Shown: one piece after another, positions 12,501 through 27,500 of the stretch | How positions within the stretch are numbered: the first letter of the stretch is position 1 | Layout of the letters: each line of letters begins with the position of its first letter | Origin: Hymenolepis diminuta | Lineage: Eukaryota; Platyhelminthes; Cestoda; Cyclophyllidea; Hymenolepididae | Assembly: GCA_900708905.1 (NCBI GenBank) | Contig: CAADRB010000006.1 | Location: 4,422,316 to 4,486,315, forward strand | Reading direction: 5' to 3' | Length of the DNA stretch: 64,000 nucleotides | Notes under the pieces: generated by a model | What the model saw: the letters and a program-made list of their open reading frames with translations, nothing else | What the model was told of the DNA's origin: nothing | Databases searched by the model: none | Translations under genes and position numbers: made by a program

Positions 12501-15500
12501 ATTTATTTTGATTTGATCCCTGGATTTCCACTATATTCGGAGCTTGTTGTCACTGTTATTCATTTGCATTTTCTCACAATGATGATCTGTTTCTCCTTCT
12601 TCTCTCTTTAAAATCAACCTTATTTTCTCTTTTCTCTACCATTCTGAACCCAGCTCAAAAGCACTGGAATAAAACGGAAATATTTTTTCCTTCCCTTGAA
12701 TTATCTTTCTCGGCAAAATGCAGATTTCACCAATAAGTAGAGTTTAATTCACTTGGTACTCTTATCTTAAATAATATATATTTACTTCTGATAAATCATT
12801 ATAGTTTGCGTTTCGTACTTTGGATTGGAAAAAAATACGAAAAAAAATATACGATTTTGATTCTTAGTTAATAGTAGCTTCTTATGATAGAAGGAAAGAG
12901 AAATAGGCATTAGGAGATGCTGTTGAAGTGACACTAATCCCAAGTACAGCTATAGTTAGATCATAACTATCATTCAGATCATGACTAAGTTTAGCTTTCA
13001 GATATTCTCTTTTAAATCTGATTATCTTAAAGGCTAACGGGGTGTGCTAACCTCTCCAACAATCAGAAGAACGAGAGTTGTGATGGATTAGTGATGTACT
13101 GAACGATCGTACGGGAAAGAGGGAGGGATGAGAGAGGAAAGGTTAGTTGCAATCGGAGAGCTAAGTTGTAGGTCTAAATTGTGGGTGTGGAAGTGAAATT
13201 TTGAAAGAAAGTGAGATAGAAAGTTAACTGGTTTGCATTAGTTTGTGCGTCATCTATTGATCAGTTGTAGTGTGACGTGATAAGATAATCAGGTCAAGCA
13301 AGTCTAAAGGTCGTCACCGTGCTCTTACTTAAGCACGATAAAACCCCCAGTCTCAATCTATTAGTCAGTCAGTTCAAAATACTTAAAATATTAACTATCA
13401 GAAGGCTCAGGAGACTTGTTCAGAAATTTGAATTTTACCTAATAGTTAACATCCAGGCAATTTTGAAAACCCCAAATTTGGATTAATCCAAGCTCCTTTG
13501 ATGCCTCGGCTTTTATTTTCTATTGCTTCCTGCAGCTACCTGATCTCTTCAGCCATCTTAGTTTAGGCAAAGTATCAGCGATCAGTCCAATATCCGTGGC
13601 GCATGATAATGTGTTTTTGTATAAAAAAGGAAGCTGCAAAAGTGTTCGCATCCCACTTTAAGATAAATTATGTAAATGAAATTGTCAAAGTAAATTTTAC
13701 ATTAAATTTGAACTTCTTGAACATTTAAGTCTCAAGTGAGTGGAATTCATAATATTAAAATGATTAAATCTAATCCTATTTTGATAATTAAATTGATGTG
13801 AGACCTTCTTATCAAAAATAATCTTTTGAGATCATACTAATATCACCGCCTAAGCGAATTTCAAAAAGCCCAGAATATACTTAATAAAACGAATTTAACA
13901 GGCAGTTCATTATATATTAGCGAGAAATCATGTGCAACAGAGGTCTTACTGCTTTCAGGTCACAAACTGAACAAGAACCATCGTACTGGATGGCTTAATA
14001 ACTGGGCCCTGGCCAGGTCATTTGAGGCCAATATGCAAACTAATAAGCATGGGGATTGATACAGGGCTAATGGTTGCTGTCCATGATCACTTGTGCAGCT
14101 GTGGATTGCAATTATCTTGCATCTAATTCTGAAAACTATTTATAATTAATTAGAAAATGTAGATTAAGGTAAAATTTGAAAGAATCGAAAACAAATTTTA
14201 TGAAGTTTTTCCTATAAAGTTAAACATTTGCATGCAACAACCTTTACATATTTGAATGCGTGTCTGTTATTAGCCTGTAGTTATACTCCGATTAACTTCC
14301 AGCATAAGTTTTGCTTTTAAATTAGCATATCTTTAACAGCTTACGCTTCATGTAAAATGGGTCGTCTGATACAATCATTATGAAAAATGTGGAAATTTCA
14401 TCTAATACTAGTACTGTTATGAAATCTATCAAGAAAATGTGTCAAAATGTAACCTTTCAGATCTTAGATCAGAAAATATCTGAATGAGGAAAATTTGCAT
14501 AGAAGTTCTCAATGTGAAATATCATTTTACTGTCTAACTTGTTCGATGAACTTAATTTTCAATAATGTTTTGGAAGATTAAATTATTGAAGAAGTATCTA
14601 TTGGTGCTTGCAACAAGTACGATAGAATTGTAGAAAGTAAATTTGGTGAAGAATTCCTGCCCATAAAGCTAGAGCATTTGTGCGTCAATGATGCAATGGC
14701 CAACGTGATCAGTCCCTATCAGTGTGCGTGATCAACCGTTCTGGTTAATTCCGGTCAACAAGAGAGGTATTAGAATGCGAGTTTATTGTTATAGCGACTC
14801 CAAGATACTTTCACTTCATCAAAGCAGAGTACTTTGAACACTTTTCCTGATAGACTTGGGAGGGTTTTGAGTATTATTATGAGAAAGCGACTCATATACC
14901 TTCTTTAGTTTTTGAGTTGGTAAATAGTCCCTGTACCTTTTTATTCAGTCTTTCTAAATGAATCGGAATTATGTAAATTTGTGCCTATATCATTAATCTC
15001 TTTTTGTACTTCGGTAAAAATAATTAATGCATGCACTATTCCTTTTAGAGAGAGAAAGTGTGATTCCCCGGCACCCAAGAATGGCGGAGCTTACTGTGTA
15101 GGGGAGAGTACGGATACTCGAGCGTGTCTACAAGCCTTCTGTCCCGCTGACGGTGTATGGGGAGCTTGGACACCTTGGAGCTCATGTTCCTCAACTTGTG
15201 GAGCCGGTCTACGACAACGCACTCGCAAGTGTGACTCACCGCCGCCTAGCAATGGTGGTAAAGTGAGTGATGTTACCAATGATATAAGGCTGAAATAGGT
15301 ATTTTTAAATTACAGTATTTTTTTCGATCATTTTGAAGTCTTGAGCTGCCTGTACTGAGATTCGCAGAGCCAAAGAAGAAAGGAATAAATGTGTTTAGTG
15401 CGTCTATTTAAGGCATACATTCAAAGATCTGTGTTGGAGTTTGTGTATTTCGTTGTATGGGAACTTAAAAATGTGAGGGATTGCCAGCGATATCTGCGAA

Positions 15501-18500
15501 ATCAGTTATAAATACCGTAATTTGAACAGTAGTGACCTATATTAGCTTAAAAATTATCGGATACACCAAGACTCAAAAGAAGAATTTGGCTATGCTACCA
15601 CTCTCGAGTCTGTTTGTTGTCAATGTACCCATTATGGCTCTACCAACTGTAAGACTGCTCCTTGAAACAGTTAATTTAGAGAAAGCAAGCAACACCGATA
15701 ATAGGACTTCTTTGAAAGTGGCCTTCAGAATAGAAGAGTTAAATCTGGAGCTGAAAAAGGAACTAGGTCAAAGGGTAAGAATGCTAAAAGTGTTCAAAAA
15801 TTAGAAAGCTATGAATCATTTTTTTCCATTTCGTTTCATTGATATGATCTTAAAGTAAATGAACATACTTTCATGGTCATTAGTTGCCTATTAAGTTGGA
15901 GTAGATGGTTCACTTACTCTTCTAAACATTAACGTCCATTTATGTTATGATAGATTTATTTGTTTTGCCTGAGTTATTTATTTAATTTATTTAACATAAA
16001 TTGAAATCTGTGCTAAATAATAAACAATCTGTCATTCAAGTTCCCGGAAAAGTTATTTCCAGATTTTAGAGACTATAAATAGAGAAAGATTTTTTGTAAG
16101 CGTTATTTTTTTATATATTACTATTCACATTCAAAAAATTAAACATATTTGTTTATAAATATAGGTAATTTCATTTTTAGAATATTCATAAATTAAAAAA
16201 AATAATCAAACTTATTTTTGGTTAAAATTTTTGTTATCTTTCATTATTCTGCTATACTGCCATCACGCAACACTCCCATGAGGAAGTTTTAATCCTCAGC
16301 CATCCAATTCTTCATGCTCTTGGTTTTCTTCTTCCATAAAAAATAACATTCATTCAGGCCTTTAATTAACTTAACTTGAAATTCGGCAGTTTTCTCTAGG
16401 GACGGGCAAGATGCAGCAGTATCTTTCTCACTCCACGGACGCTTTCTCTAATATAATGCGTCCGTAAATAAGTGCTGAAAAGCTGTAGGGGAAAATCTTC
16501 ATCCATAATGCTTTTAGAGTGGAAATTTTTGAGGATAAATTAGACATTATAGATTCTCGAAATAGTATTCCCTTGGGTTTGTCCGTCTTTTAAGGATAAA
16601 GTTACTAACTGGTTAATTATTCGCTTCATAAAATGGATTGTCAAAATTCTTGTTCTCTATCTTTACATTATTACAACTATTAGATCCAAGAGATCTTTTA
16701 CAGATACAGGTTAGGCAAAAAATTTTTAGAAATTCAATATCACTCTTACTGAAGGAGAGAAGAGTCTGAATGCTATTCAGCAAACAACCGCACTATATCT
16801 CGGTTTTCGCGAATGAATCTTTGTACTCGTAAGCATTTTTAGTAATTTCCCATTCTTATTAACTCATAGCATCTGGACTGCAAAAGTTGAGCACATTGGA
16901 CGATGGTGCTAGTCTCATCTTCACATCTTCAAATTTCTTGCATTTTTATATTTTGTTTACCTACTTCACAGCACTCTTTATCTTATCCTTATCCTGGAAT
17001 TTTAGGCTTTATCGCGATTCTCACTATTTTCGATAAATGCCTATATCGTTTGCTTAATAAACAGTGATTAAAATTTGTCTAAGAATATTGAATAAGTTGT
17101 ATGATCATTGTTGAACCTTGATAGATTTATTTAAAAGGTTTGTCTGCCAACAATTGCAATTATTTATTAACAAAAATGAAATCGAATTAAAGTAGTTATG
17201 CGAGCTTAAGGATGATATCTTTGCTTCATTTGGCTTTTATTAATCAAAATAACCACATTGAAGTCACCTTCAAAATAGGAAGCAAATCATTTCATTAGAG
17301 TAGTTATGACGGATGAGCCACTATGTGTTTCCTAAATTTGTAACTATGTCATGACGAATCAGAGACTAATTATCTTTACCTCACGGTGGAGCTTGAAGTG
17401 CTTGACCCTACTGTAACCTCAAGTTCCCCATAGATAACCATCATGTGTCCTCAATTGGCTTTTTTGAACTATCGGAATAAGCCAATTAAGTGTTTCTTGG
17501 ATGAGCGCTGTTAGGGTTCAGCTTCCCCGATCAGCGATGTCCAGAACCATTTACCGGATTCTGTCTTACCCTTCTGTCTTTCTTCTCTCTTGCTCTCTTG
17601 AACCCTTATCGCAGTTTGTTCAATAAACTCTAGTATGCGCAACTCTTGTGTTCTAGTTTTGGAACTTTCGTTTGCTGTTGTTAGTTGGCAGGCCTTAGTG
17701 ATTTCTCCAACAGTCTTTTGGTTGATCAGTACATTTCTGGTTTCATAACTTTTAATGCATGAAATGAGAAGCATAAATTTGGTAGATATTTCTTTGATGT
17801 TTCTCAAAGTCAGAGGTAATGTTACTGTGGTGGGGCTGGATATTTCTTACTCTTAAAATTTATTTACTGAATTATTAATGGAACAATTTAACAAAATTCG
17901 ATAACCTATTTATGGCAATTTTCTTTGTTCTCATTCTTTGCCGATTCTTTTTCTGAAATTAAACTTAACATTTAATAAACTGGGTAAATTACCCCGGAGA
18001 AAATAAATAAAAATAATTTTATTGCGAAGGTTTTTTAACGGATTGTAGAAAGTACATTTCGAGAATGGGAGTAAAGAGAACAGTTTAGAAGGGGAGCGAT
18101 CAATATTTGAAGCAAATGGTGTTTACTGGGCTTTTGAGTCACATTCGTCAAAAAAAAATTGTTGATGAATTCCCCACAATATTTGCACTGACCTTGCTAC
18201 TTGCCCACCATTAACCATTCCTTTAACCATGTTATCCCAATTTTTCCAAATTCTCGAACCCACATTTTTGCTTCAGTATGTCTAAATTTTCCGTATAATC
18301 TATGATCGATTCCCTCATATTTTAGTTCGCCAACTACGTATCCATTTTTTCTATTTACATAAGTGCTCACCATACTTTTTTATTGTTATGGAAAACACAG
18401 ACCTACAATAGCTCAGCAAGACTTTTCCATCCCCCTACAGTAATGTTAAGATTAGATTTATTCATACCATACCATACCATTCCATTATCATTGTTATTAT

Positions 18501-21500
18501 TACTTGTAGTAATACAAAAATATTTACAATTTTTAATCCTGGCAAGCAATTGACATCGAATGTCAGAGACTCCAGCAATGACAAAGGGAGAGATGTTCGG
18601 TTAGATACCGAGAAAAATGTCAGGATACCAGAGACTTCATTTAATTTATGGACTCCAGTTGTACAATATTTGCTAAATGGGCGATTCACGTTCCAAAATT
18701 CAAACCTCACAAGTCGGCACCTGGAGTTTAGCAAATGCTTGTCTATCATGTTCAGAACTTATTGATCAGTATTATTTTTTCAGAAAGTGTCGGTCTTGCT
18801 ACTTCAGTCCACTTTTTCGTCCAATGATTGATAAGGTAAATGACCTTGCATGATATTACACTCCCCACAGTTTTAAAATAGCAAATATAATATGGGTAAA
18901 AATTTTAGCAAATCTCCGTAAGCTGTGTTCACTCAAAGTAAACATGAATATCACTTTGGTAATTTTAAAGATCCAATAAATTCAGAGAAATAATTATCGC
19001 TGTATTTAATTACTTTTTATAATTGAGTTCCTTCTAGCGAATAATCTTATCTGATTAAATCCCAGCCAACTTCCCTTACTCTACTTCTAATAGCCTATCG
19101 TGACTGGATAAAATCTTCGGAGGAATTCGTTTTATTGATCATCCCATTTTCAGCAGCTTCTTCTGGGAAGCTTCTACTTTTATATTCGAATAGAGTAATT
19201 TTTATGGCTGTTTTACCGGTGATTATTCTTTTGTTTGATAAAAATAAAATCAGTTTTTATCTTAACGGGTAGTAAAACTAATTGAAAACTTGGAATTCGC
19301 CCCTCGATTACTTGACTTTTTGATTACTTTTCTTCTGTCCTCGCACCTAGTAAATATGTATCTTCATTTCATTATTATTGATTAACCCAGCACCTAATCG
19401 ATTCAAATGCCCAAGTTATATTCGGATGTAAATGCAAGCAAATCTTCTAAGTAAAGGAATGAAGGGAAGCTTTTGTTGAATTACAAATTTCCATTCTTCT
19501 ATCTCCATCTAACTTCCTTCAGCCATAACCTAGTTCAGTAGAGAGCCCTTACGTCTGTCGATCTTTGACTTTACTTTATATTTCTTAAGTTCTGGTATGT
19601 CAGTACAATCAATTTCACTAATCTCGAATCAGTTAAATCTACCAATGAATTAATCGAATCTGCGGCTTTTGATGCTACGGATTCGAATCTCGTCATTGCA
19701 TAATCTAGTTACTGGGAGACCTAATGCTAATATGACCCAGGAGTATATTTCTTTTCTTAATGACTGATGTTGGGTATAGTCACGTCTCAGACGCACGTTC
19801 AAAAATCTATCACCCGAAATTCCGATTATTTGCAGTGTTTTAACTATATGGCAGCAATGCACAAAATTAAACGTAATTTCTCATTGTTGTTCTTCTAAAT
19901 TACGACAAATATAACTGAAATCTAGCTAATCGTCCTTCCTGAAGTTATTTTTGTACCACATTTTATTTTGTGCATTTCGAAGCGGCGGAGCAAATGTTAT
20001 GCACATAGCAAATCTGCTTTAAACGGATTTAATTTGCCTGTCTTGCTTATGGCGCCATTTTTTAACCAATCATCTACTTCTTCCGACTGGTTGACACGAT
20101 CGTTTCGCTCAAAATTTTGTTCTGACAGAGAAATTTGTGCGTGAATTTTAAATAACATCACTGGTGAAATAGTGTTGAAAATTTATTTGACCAAATTATT
20201 TATGAATATATAAAATTTACATTTTGATACTAAAGCATTCATTAAGGAAGCATAGGGAGATTTAATGAAATCATTTGAACCTGAAAAGGTGCATTAACTG
20301 AAGGTCTTTACTTAAATTTATAGAGATTAATGTGTTCTATTTGAAATTATTTTAGTTTAACTTTAAGATAGTTCATTTCATAGCCTTCTAACACTCATTT
20401 GAAACGTAAAAGAAAAATTTTCGTTTTCCTCTCACTTGACTCACCCTTTGTTAAAATATTCACTATCCTGTGCTACGGGTTTCAAAAACTTTTTATTACT
20501 TTTCCAAGCTCTTAGTAAAGTGGAGGGTATAGTGGCTTAATAATTTATTATGATTTTAAAATAAATTTTTCTTCTGGGAGTCGAGATACTATCTGTAATG
20601 GTTTAACATAGCAGAGCTAAAGAGTACACTCAAGGTGAATTCGAGGACATAATTTCTTTCAGGAATAAAGAGTTCAGATAGGACTAATTTGAGACCGTAA
20701 ACTTTATAACATGAAGTAGAAAACTATACCCTTTAAGTAAAAAGTATAAAATCAGAATTCAAAAGCAAGTGTCAGCGAATTCTTCCACTCTTCTTCGCGT
20801 TCAGGTGCTTTCATACAATTAAAAAAACACACATTTTTAAGCATTAAGCTATCTAATTAAACTTGCTATTAAGAGTTATGTATTCTAGTTGCCACTTTTG
20901 CTCAATAATACTTGTAACATTTTAACACTTAGGATTACTACTTATTCCAGTTTGCTTGGTTACTCAGATTCAGATATTTGCTGCAATATAGCATTCCCTT
21001 TCCGTTTCTAAAAGCACTTCCTCATCTTCTTTTTCTACAGATAAAATCTTTCTTTCTTTAAATAAAGGAAGAAAAGTATTTCCTATGTTTTGGCTAGAAA
21101 AAAAGCGATCACGCAATAAACGTGTCAGGCTATACGTCAGGCTGTTTTATTTTTAATTAGGTGGTAGAATTAATGAAACGGATTCCAAGAGTACTTGGAA
21201 TACTTGTACTCGCAAACCTGGTAGCGTTTTACGCAAAAGTACACAACCTGAAAATCCTATTTTCAGGTAAAGATCTGGTCTGATGAACCGCTATCAATAA
21301 TTACTTTCACTAAAATTGGCAAATTGGTGATTTGGTTTTTCTTAATTCTTCCTTGATATAACCAAGGGGTTTAGAGAATTATCCTGTTATTTCGAACGAC
21401 TCTCGTGAGAGTGGAACAAAAATAGATTCAGGTTTAATTTGAAACAAGAAAATAGAAATCCTTCGCGAATTTACATTATTTGCGTGCTGATGGTTTAATT

Positions 21501-24500
21501 AATTATATGTTCAAAAAGGTATATATATATATATCAAGTTAGTTAATTTAGACTCTTTCAAGTTAATCTATGAAAGCACGGCTTCCATTCATGCTTCAGA
21601 GTAACCCAATATTCTGAGATACCAAAAAATGAAAACGCACAAATGCTACTGACAGTTAAATTTTCGTCATCTCTAAGATTTAACATACTTTTCGTCTGGG
21701 CTTCAGTAACCTAGATATTGAAGGCTATTTATCTTACATCCCATTTGTTACTGAGATTATCTTAGGAACAAACTTTAACAAGACCCACGGCTATATTAAC
21801 CTTTAGACTATTGAGAGAATCCTGATTAACCGAATCTCTTTGTATTCAAGATGGAACTTGTTTTCTCAACAGATCACAATCTCACATGTATGCTTACTAA
21901 ATAAGCGTGTTCAGTCCCATTATCCTCCCTTCTCTGTGAGAGTTAATCTGACCTCTCTAATCAATTAAGGAACGAGCAATTATCGGAATATTTTAATAGA
22001 CGTATATTCAAATACATTATTAGGCGTATTTATTTATGCACTATTTATCGGACCTAATCTCCTGGTTGATCGCCTTTGTTTTTACTCCGCAGCCATGTCC
22101 AGGGGAGGCCATGCAAGATGTCCTTTGCGAAGATCTTCCACTATGTCCAGTCAACGGCGGTTGGTCCTCATGGGGTCCGTGGTCAAGTTGTTCACGTACC
22201 TGCGGTCCAGCCAGCACACAACGTCGTGAACGCAAATGTGATATGCCACCACCAGCCAACGGTGGTCGGGCATGTATCGGTCCTGAGAGTCAAGTAAGCC
22301 AATTCTCAGTCCTCTGAATTTTAATACTAACTTTATAAAGTCCCACACCCCCTTTCTTATCGACCGTAAAATTACAATCTCAATCACTTGGCAGTCCTGA
22401 GGCTTAAAACTAAATCAATTAACTTTAGATTGTGGTGGTCCAAATACTAGGTTCCATAAATAAAAATCTACCCGGAGTAAGAAGCTTTGAGGTAGGTAGA
22501 ACCCAGGCTACTAAGCCAGAAGTTAAGACCAACTATTAGTAACTAACAGTAGACAACTACAGTTCCAAGTCAAGCATAACACTAGGAGTTGAGTGTCGAC
22601 CGAAATTTGTTGTAGAACAGCAACTGTACTATCAGATAAATAACAAGCATGCCTGTGTGTGTATGAAAGAGGCTTTATATGGTTTCACGGGGAAGGAGTA
22701 GGATAAACAGATGGGATGGGACCAGACATCGCGAATCGGGGAAATTAGGCCGCAGCAACGCTCACACAAGGAACAATTTATTACCTTATCCCGCTAATTA
22801 AAATAAACCGTGAGAATACACGATGGTCCTCCTCGGGGAACCTGAGGTCACCATAGGATTAAGCACTTCAAGTATTATTGTGAGCTTGGTAACAGTCTTG
22901 AGGTTGCAGCAGGGTCAACCTCTGTGAGTTAATCTCAGAGATTAATGATGGCCTAGATAAAAATTTTGGAAATACATACGGAGTCATTCTTCAGAAGCAG
23001 AGAGAAGAAGGCCCTTTAACGAGAAAGAGATAGGTACAAAAGCTGAAGGTAGAATGTAGGAGAAGCCACAGACAGGGAGAATCTGGATGGAGTTGACTGG
23101 TATGGGTTGGAGAGGACGGAACTGCGAAGGTGTGGAGTAGAAACAGAAAACATTGGCATCGAGCCAAGTGAAGGATTACAGCCGAATATGTACAGATAAA
23201 GTGCCGGTTGGGGGTTGAAATAGTTAAAAGACAGTATGAAATTTCATCTTTGGTGGTAGGAGTAAACGCTTGGCCATTATGCAGTTGAACAGGGTTAGTA
23301 TTGTCTGATGATCATTTGCATCTTCATAGGAGTTTTGACAGACGTATCGATATATGAACAAGTACAACACCATACCAATTAACAGCGGTCCTACAGTCAC
23401 AAAAATACCTAAAAAATTACTCGGGTATCCTGGAAACAGTCAGTCATGAACAATTCATGAAAATTCAATCGGCAAATATTTCCTAATTGAAGTGTTCCGA
23501 ATGAACTGCTTAGTAAGAGTATATATATTATTTAATCTTCCTTCAGGTTCGAGCCTGCGAGAGAAAGAATTGTCCAATTGATGGTGGATGGGGCGCATGG
23601 GGACCGTGGTCTCATTGTTCCAAGAGCTGCGATGGTGGAATTCGTCGTAGAACTCGTCAATGCAACAATCCCACTCCACAATTTGGAGGCGCCCAATGTG
23701 AAGGAAGCGATAATGAATCTACGAAATGTCAAGAAAATCCATGTCCTGGTAAGCAGTCCAAGAGAATTTAATCTAAAAGAAAGTGTATCTCTTTTTCAAA
23801 TTTCAGTCTCAAGAATGATAGCGATGTAAAGTTTTGCATCATGCTGGACATCAAATATATAATTTAACAATCTCGTAAATATAACCAGCAAAGTAGTATG
23901 AAACGAAAATGAGTTTTAAGTTGGTTTATATTAATGTCCTTTAGATGCGCCGAACTGTTTTGGTAGAAAGCACAGCCATAACAATTATAATTTCGCAGTT
24001 CGTAAAAAGTCTTAGAAAAATACTTTTGTAAATACGAATATTCTCTGCGTTTTAACCAAAGAGAATTTCTGTGTAGTATAAATGATCACTTTCTAAATAT
24101 TTCAACTCTAAATTTTCGGGATGTAGTGTTGTTTTGTAGCAACCACTATCTCTATCAACGATTGACTGTTATCTTAGTTCGTTTAACGCTCCAACCTACA
24201 GCTTACTACATTCGTTTGTATACTTGTGTTATCTTACTCCGGTATAATAGGTGTTACTCTATTTCTTCCTAACCACGTTTCCAATGTTTGGAGCTCAGTT
24301 AGGGGTTTCTATTCTTTTCTGTTCTTTTCTAAAGAAGTAACCAGTCACATTCCTTGTCATTTCTTTATTACATCGTAGAGGAGTTCGTAGAAACATAGCA
24401 GGATATCTTTATCCTATGTCGGAGCATTCTATGCTTTAGACTTTTGCAAAGGTTTCCATATAGATTTTAGCAAGAATATAATAAAAGACATCAGCTACTT

Positions 24501-27500
24501 TGATTAGCAGAAAATGGCAACGCCAATAAATCTTAACACCTATGTCTCATAACTGCTCATAACTCCTAAACCCAGTAGTGAGCCTTTTTTCCAATACGTG
24601 TCTAGTACGGAATGGTAGCTTCATGGAGTCTATCCGAAGAGAAATTTGAAATCTACTCCCTGCCATTGTAGCCACGCTTAATCAGTACAATTAACTATTC
24701 CGCCCACAAGATGTGCACCAATATGAATCAAATGTGTGAATTCTTGCCTTTGGAAATGATAACACTAACTAATCAGTACTTAACCAACTTGAAATGATTG
24801 AACTATTTTTTCATATTTAAGTGTGTAAGCTGCGAATAATTAAATTTTTATGATCATCCAGTCCTAAATCTCAAAACTCTTAACTCAGTTGCTATCTTCG
24901 TGAAATAATTGTATATTTTATAAGCAACTTTCTCCACAATAAGGTGAATAATCAGCCACCTAAGCGATATATATCCGTGTCATTTTCTTCTTTCTCCTCT
25001 CACTTCTCTCCATATCTCTCTGATTGTGAGAGGGAGTGCTTTCGCCTCTCTTCTAAATGGAAAGTTGTGTTTTTGTGTGTGAGAAACTCAGCCTAACTCA
25101 TAACTGGCTGACTTTGCTCCTGCTGGCCTGCCTGCCTATAAAGCTTATCTCTCTAATCAGACCAAACACGCAAAGTCAGTAGAGTTTACCATGCAGATGG
25201 CTGGCTAGCTACAAAAGCACGCGAAAGTTGCTAAAAATACAAACGAAACTCTGACTTTGGCGCAAAGCCTTCACAGAACTGTGTATCGAACATTAAAACA
25301 GCCCTTCGCTTAAATGTTTACGCAAGCCCTACTCGCTTACCTCCACCCCTCCCCCCTCCACCCTACTCTTATCCTATTTTCTTGAAGGGAGGACCGTTTT
25401 CTAGCCGAGCTTTAAGCAGGAATGCCTTGTGAATTCAATCAATAGTTTAGCAAATTATACCAGTGTGAATGTAAATACCATCAAATAAATTTGGAAAATA
25501 GAGCGTTAAACACTACCGATCATTGTATTTTACATCTAAAGTAGAAAATTTGTAATCGCCGTCGATAGAGATAAGAACCACCGAAAAATAGTCTTTATGT
25601 GTCTGTCTCAAACCGTAGCAACTTGGTTTTGTTCAGCTAATTATACTTTGTCTGCCCTTTTAGGATTAAATTTTCCTTAGTAAAATACTGGAATATGTAC
25701 AGTTATTGAGAAATAATCCCATTTCTGCAAAATCAAATAACATGATTAAATAACCAGCTTCATAAAGGAAGAACTCGGGAAAAAGCACAGGAAGCATAAA
25801 ATCTTCTTTAAAATTCGAAATTATAAATTTACGCCAGTGTGGATATTTTAACAGACCGGAAATCCATTTTATAACTGATGGACTTGTATCATTGAGGGTA
25901 TTTCCATCGATCCGTGAGTACACTTTTTAACGATCCATCACTGTCTATTCAAATCAAACGACTGGTTCAAACCTCATATTGAGTAGACATCTAAAGGATC
26001 TTGAACAATTAAAATTTTTAAGATAATTTTAGAGAGTTAATTTTCAATTACCCTGTGGTATTTTATGAATGATGGAAATATACGTTTATGATATAAGGAA
26101 AAAATAAAACCTAATATCTAAAGATTTACTTTCAAAAGGTTTTCCAAGCTTTCATTTAAAGCAAGTATAAATAAACCATTCCTGATAGGTTTTTCCCTAA
26201 TTTGGCATTTGTCAAAAGTGTTAAACTACATCCTTATTGTTTAATTTTATCCGAAAATGTAATATTTCAATGATACGTTTATTTTTGCATAAAACTACAA
26301 CTTATCGAGCATATTTCTTAGTGCTAGCAGAAAAAATGCTTAGACCCTACGTCATTGTGACGTTTACCGTAGTCACATTTTTCGCCTTTGCTTCACGTGA
26401 TGCAGAGGCATTTTGCTTATTAAAATAAATCACGTTATTTTTACTTTTTTGCGGTGTAGCAGAACCAAAAATTTGACTTGCGTGCATTTGATTTGATTAT
26501 TCGAAACGCTTCGAAGTGGTACATAAAGCTATGAACAACGAAATAGGAACTTTACTGCATTCTTATCCCGTTAATTGAAAAGTAAACTTTAACGAACCTA
26601 AAGATCATTATTTTTATGAATAATGAGACTTAGCGTTGGTTGATAAATCTGATAATTGAATTCCGTATGAATTTACTATGGGTATTAGCCTTGAAAAGTT
26701 AGAGTGATCTTGGAACTTACCCATGATTATATACAGATTTAGCCCAGTTTTGAACCCCCTTCATCGCGTTATGTATGCGTCTCATCCACCCACTCTTAAT
26801 ATGTTTACGGATTTTCCTTCAACTCTATTACATTCCTTCAAATTATTTTCCACTCTGCCAGTAAGACACATTTTCAGTTTAATAGGTACTGATGTAATTA
26901 CAGCTAACAGTCCCAAAGTATATACAAAAATAGCAGTAGGGAGGAGAAGAGAAGACAACTTTAAAGATATTGGAACTTTATAAACAATATCTAGTTGCTT
27001 CGGAAAAACTGATCAATGCACAAAGTTACTCATTAGTTCGGATAAATAATTTCATGATTAAATCTTATTTTCAATATAAAAGAGAAGAAAATATTAAACA
27101 AAATGTTAATGTCGTCAAGGAAGAATATTTGTTAATTTGATTACTTTCATTTTTTTCATGACAGTTGCACGACTGTCGCATTTTCTCCTCTAAAATAAGT
27201 TCCACTACCGACCTGTCTTGCAGTTAGTGCAATGGCTTAGCAAATTCCCAATATCCTACACGTGTAATTATAAAGCTGGAATAAAAAATTTTTAGCGAGT
27301 AATTTTTCTTCATTTTTACTTCGAATCTTCTCCGGATTGGATCAAACATATAGGATTATTCATTAAAACCCAGTGATTTTCATTAATCTTGTGAAAATAC
27401 ATATTTATCGTTAGGAATCAGCCATTTCGGATTCAATTAACTGAAATAATCCCACTCTCACTAAAGATTCTTTTATTCTCCTGTAAGTAGGAAGTGGACT

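Larger units (their letters stand above)
9346..15048 (+). other. Intron, 5.7 kb, holding three copies of repeat family B
   Basis: No exon-like coding found. Open frames such as 10962-11315 (+) and 11433-11660 (+) show no recognisable domain. The intron holds three related repeats (see the family B entries), a possible family D copy near 12.0-12.1 kb, and GC-richer patches near 10.4-10.75 and 13.0-13.35 kb of unknown meaning. Confidence 0.8.
15263..22092 (+). other. Intron, 6.8 kb
   Basis: Largest intron in the gene. It contains a family C retroelement fragment (17340-17810) and family A copy 1 (18470-18850). An AT microsatellite lies at about 21519-21535 and a short CATAC-type repeat at about 18465-18482. 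The repeat 2 reading passes directly from exon 23 to exon 24, so no exon appears to be missing. Confidence 0.8.
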
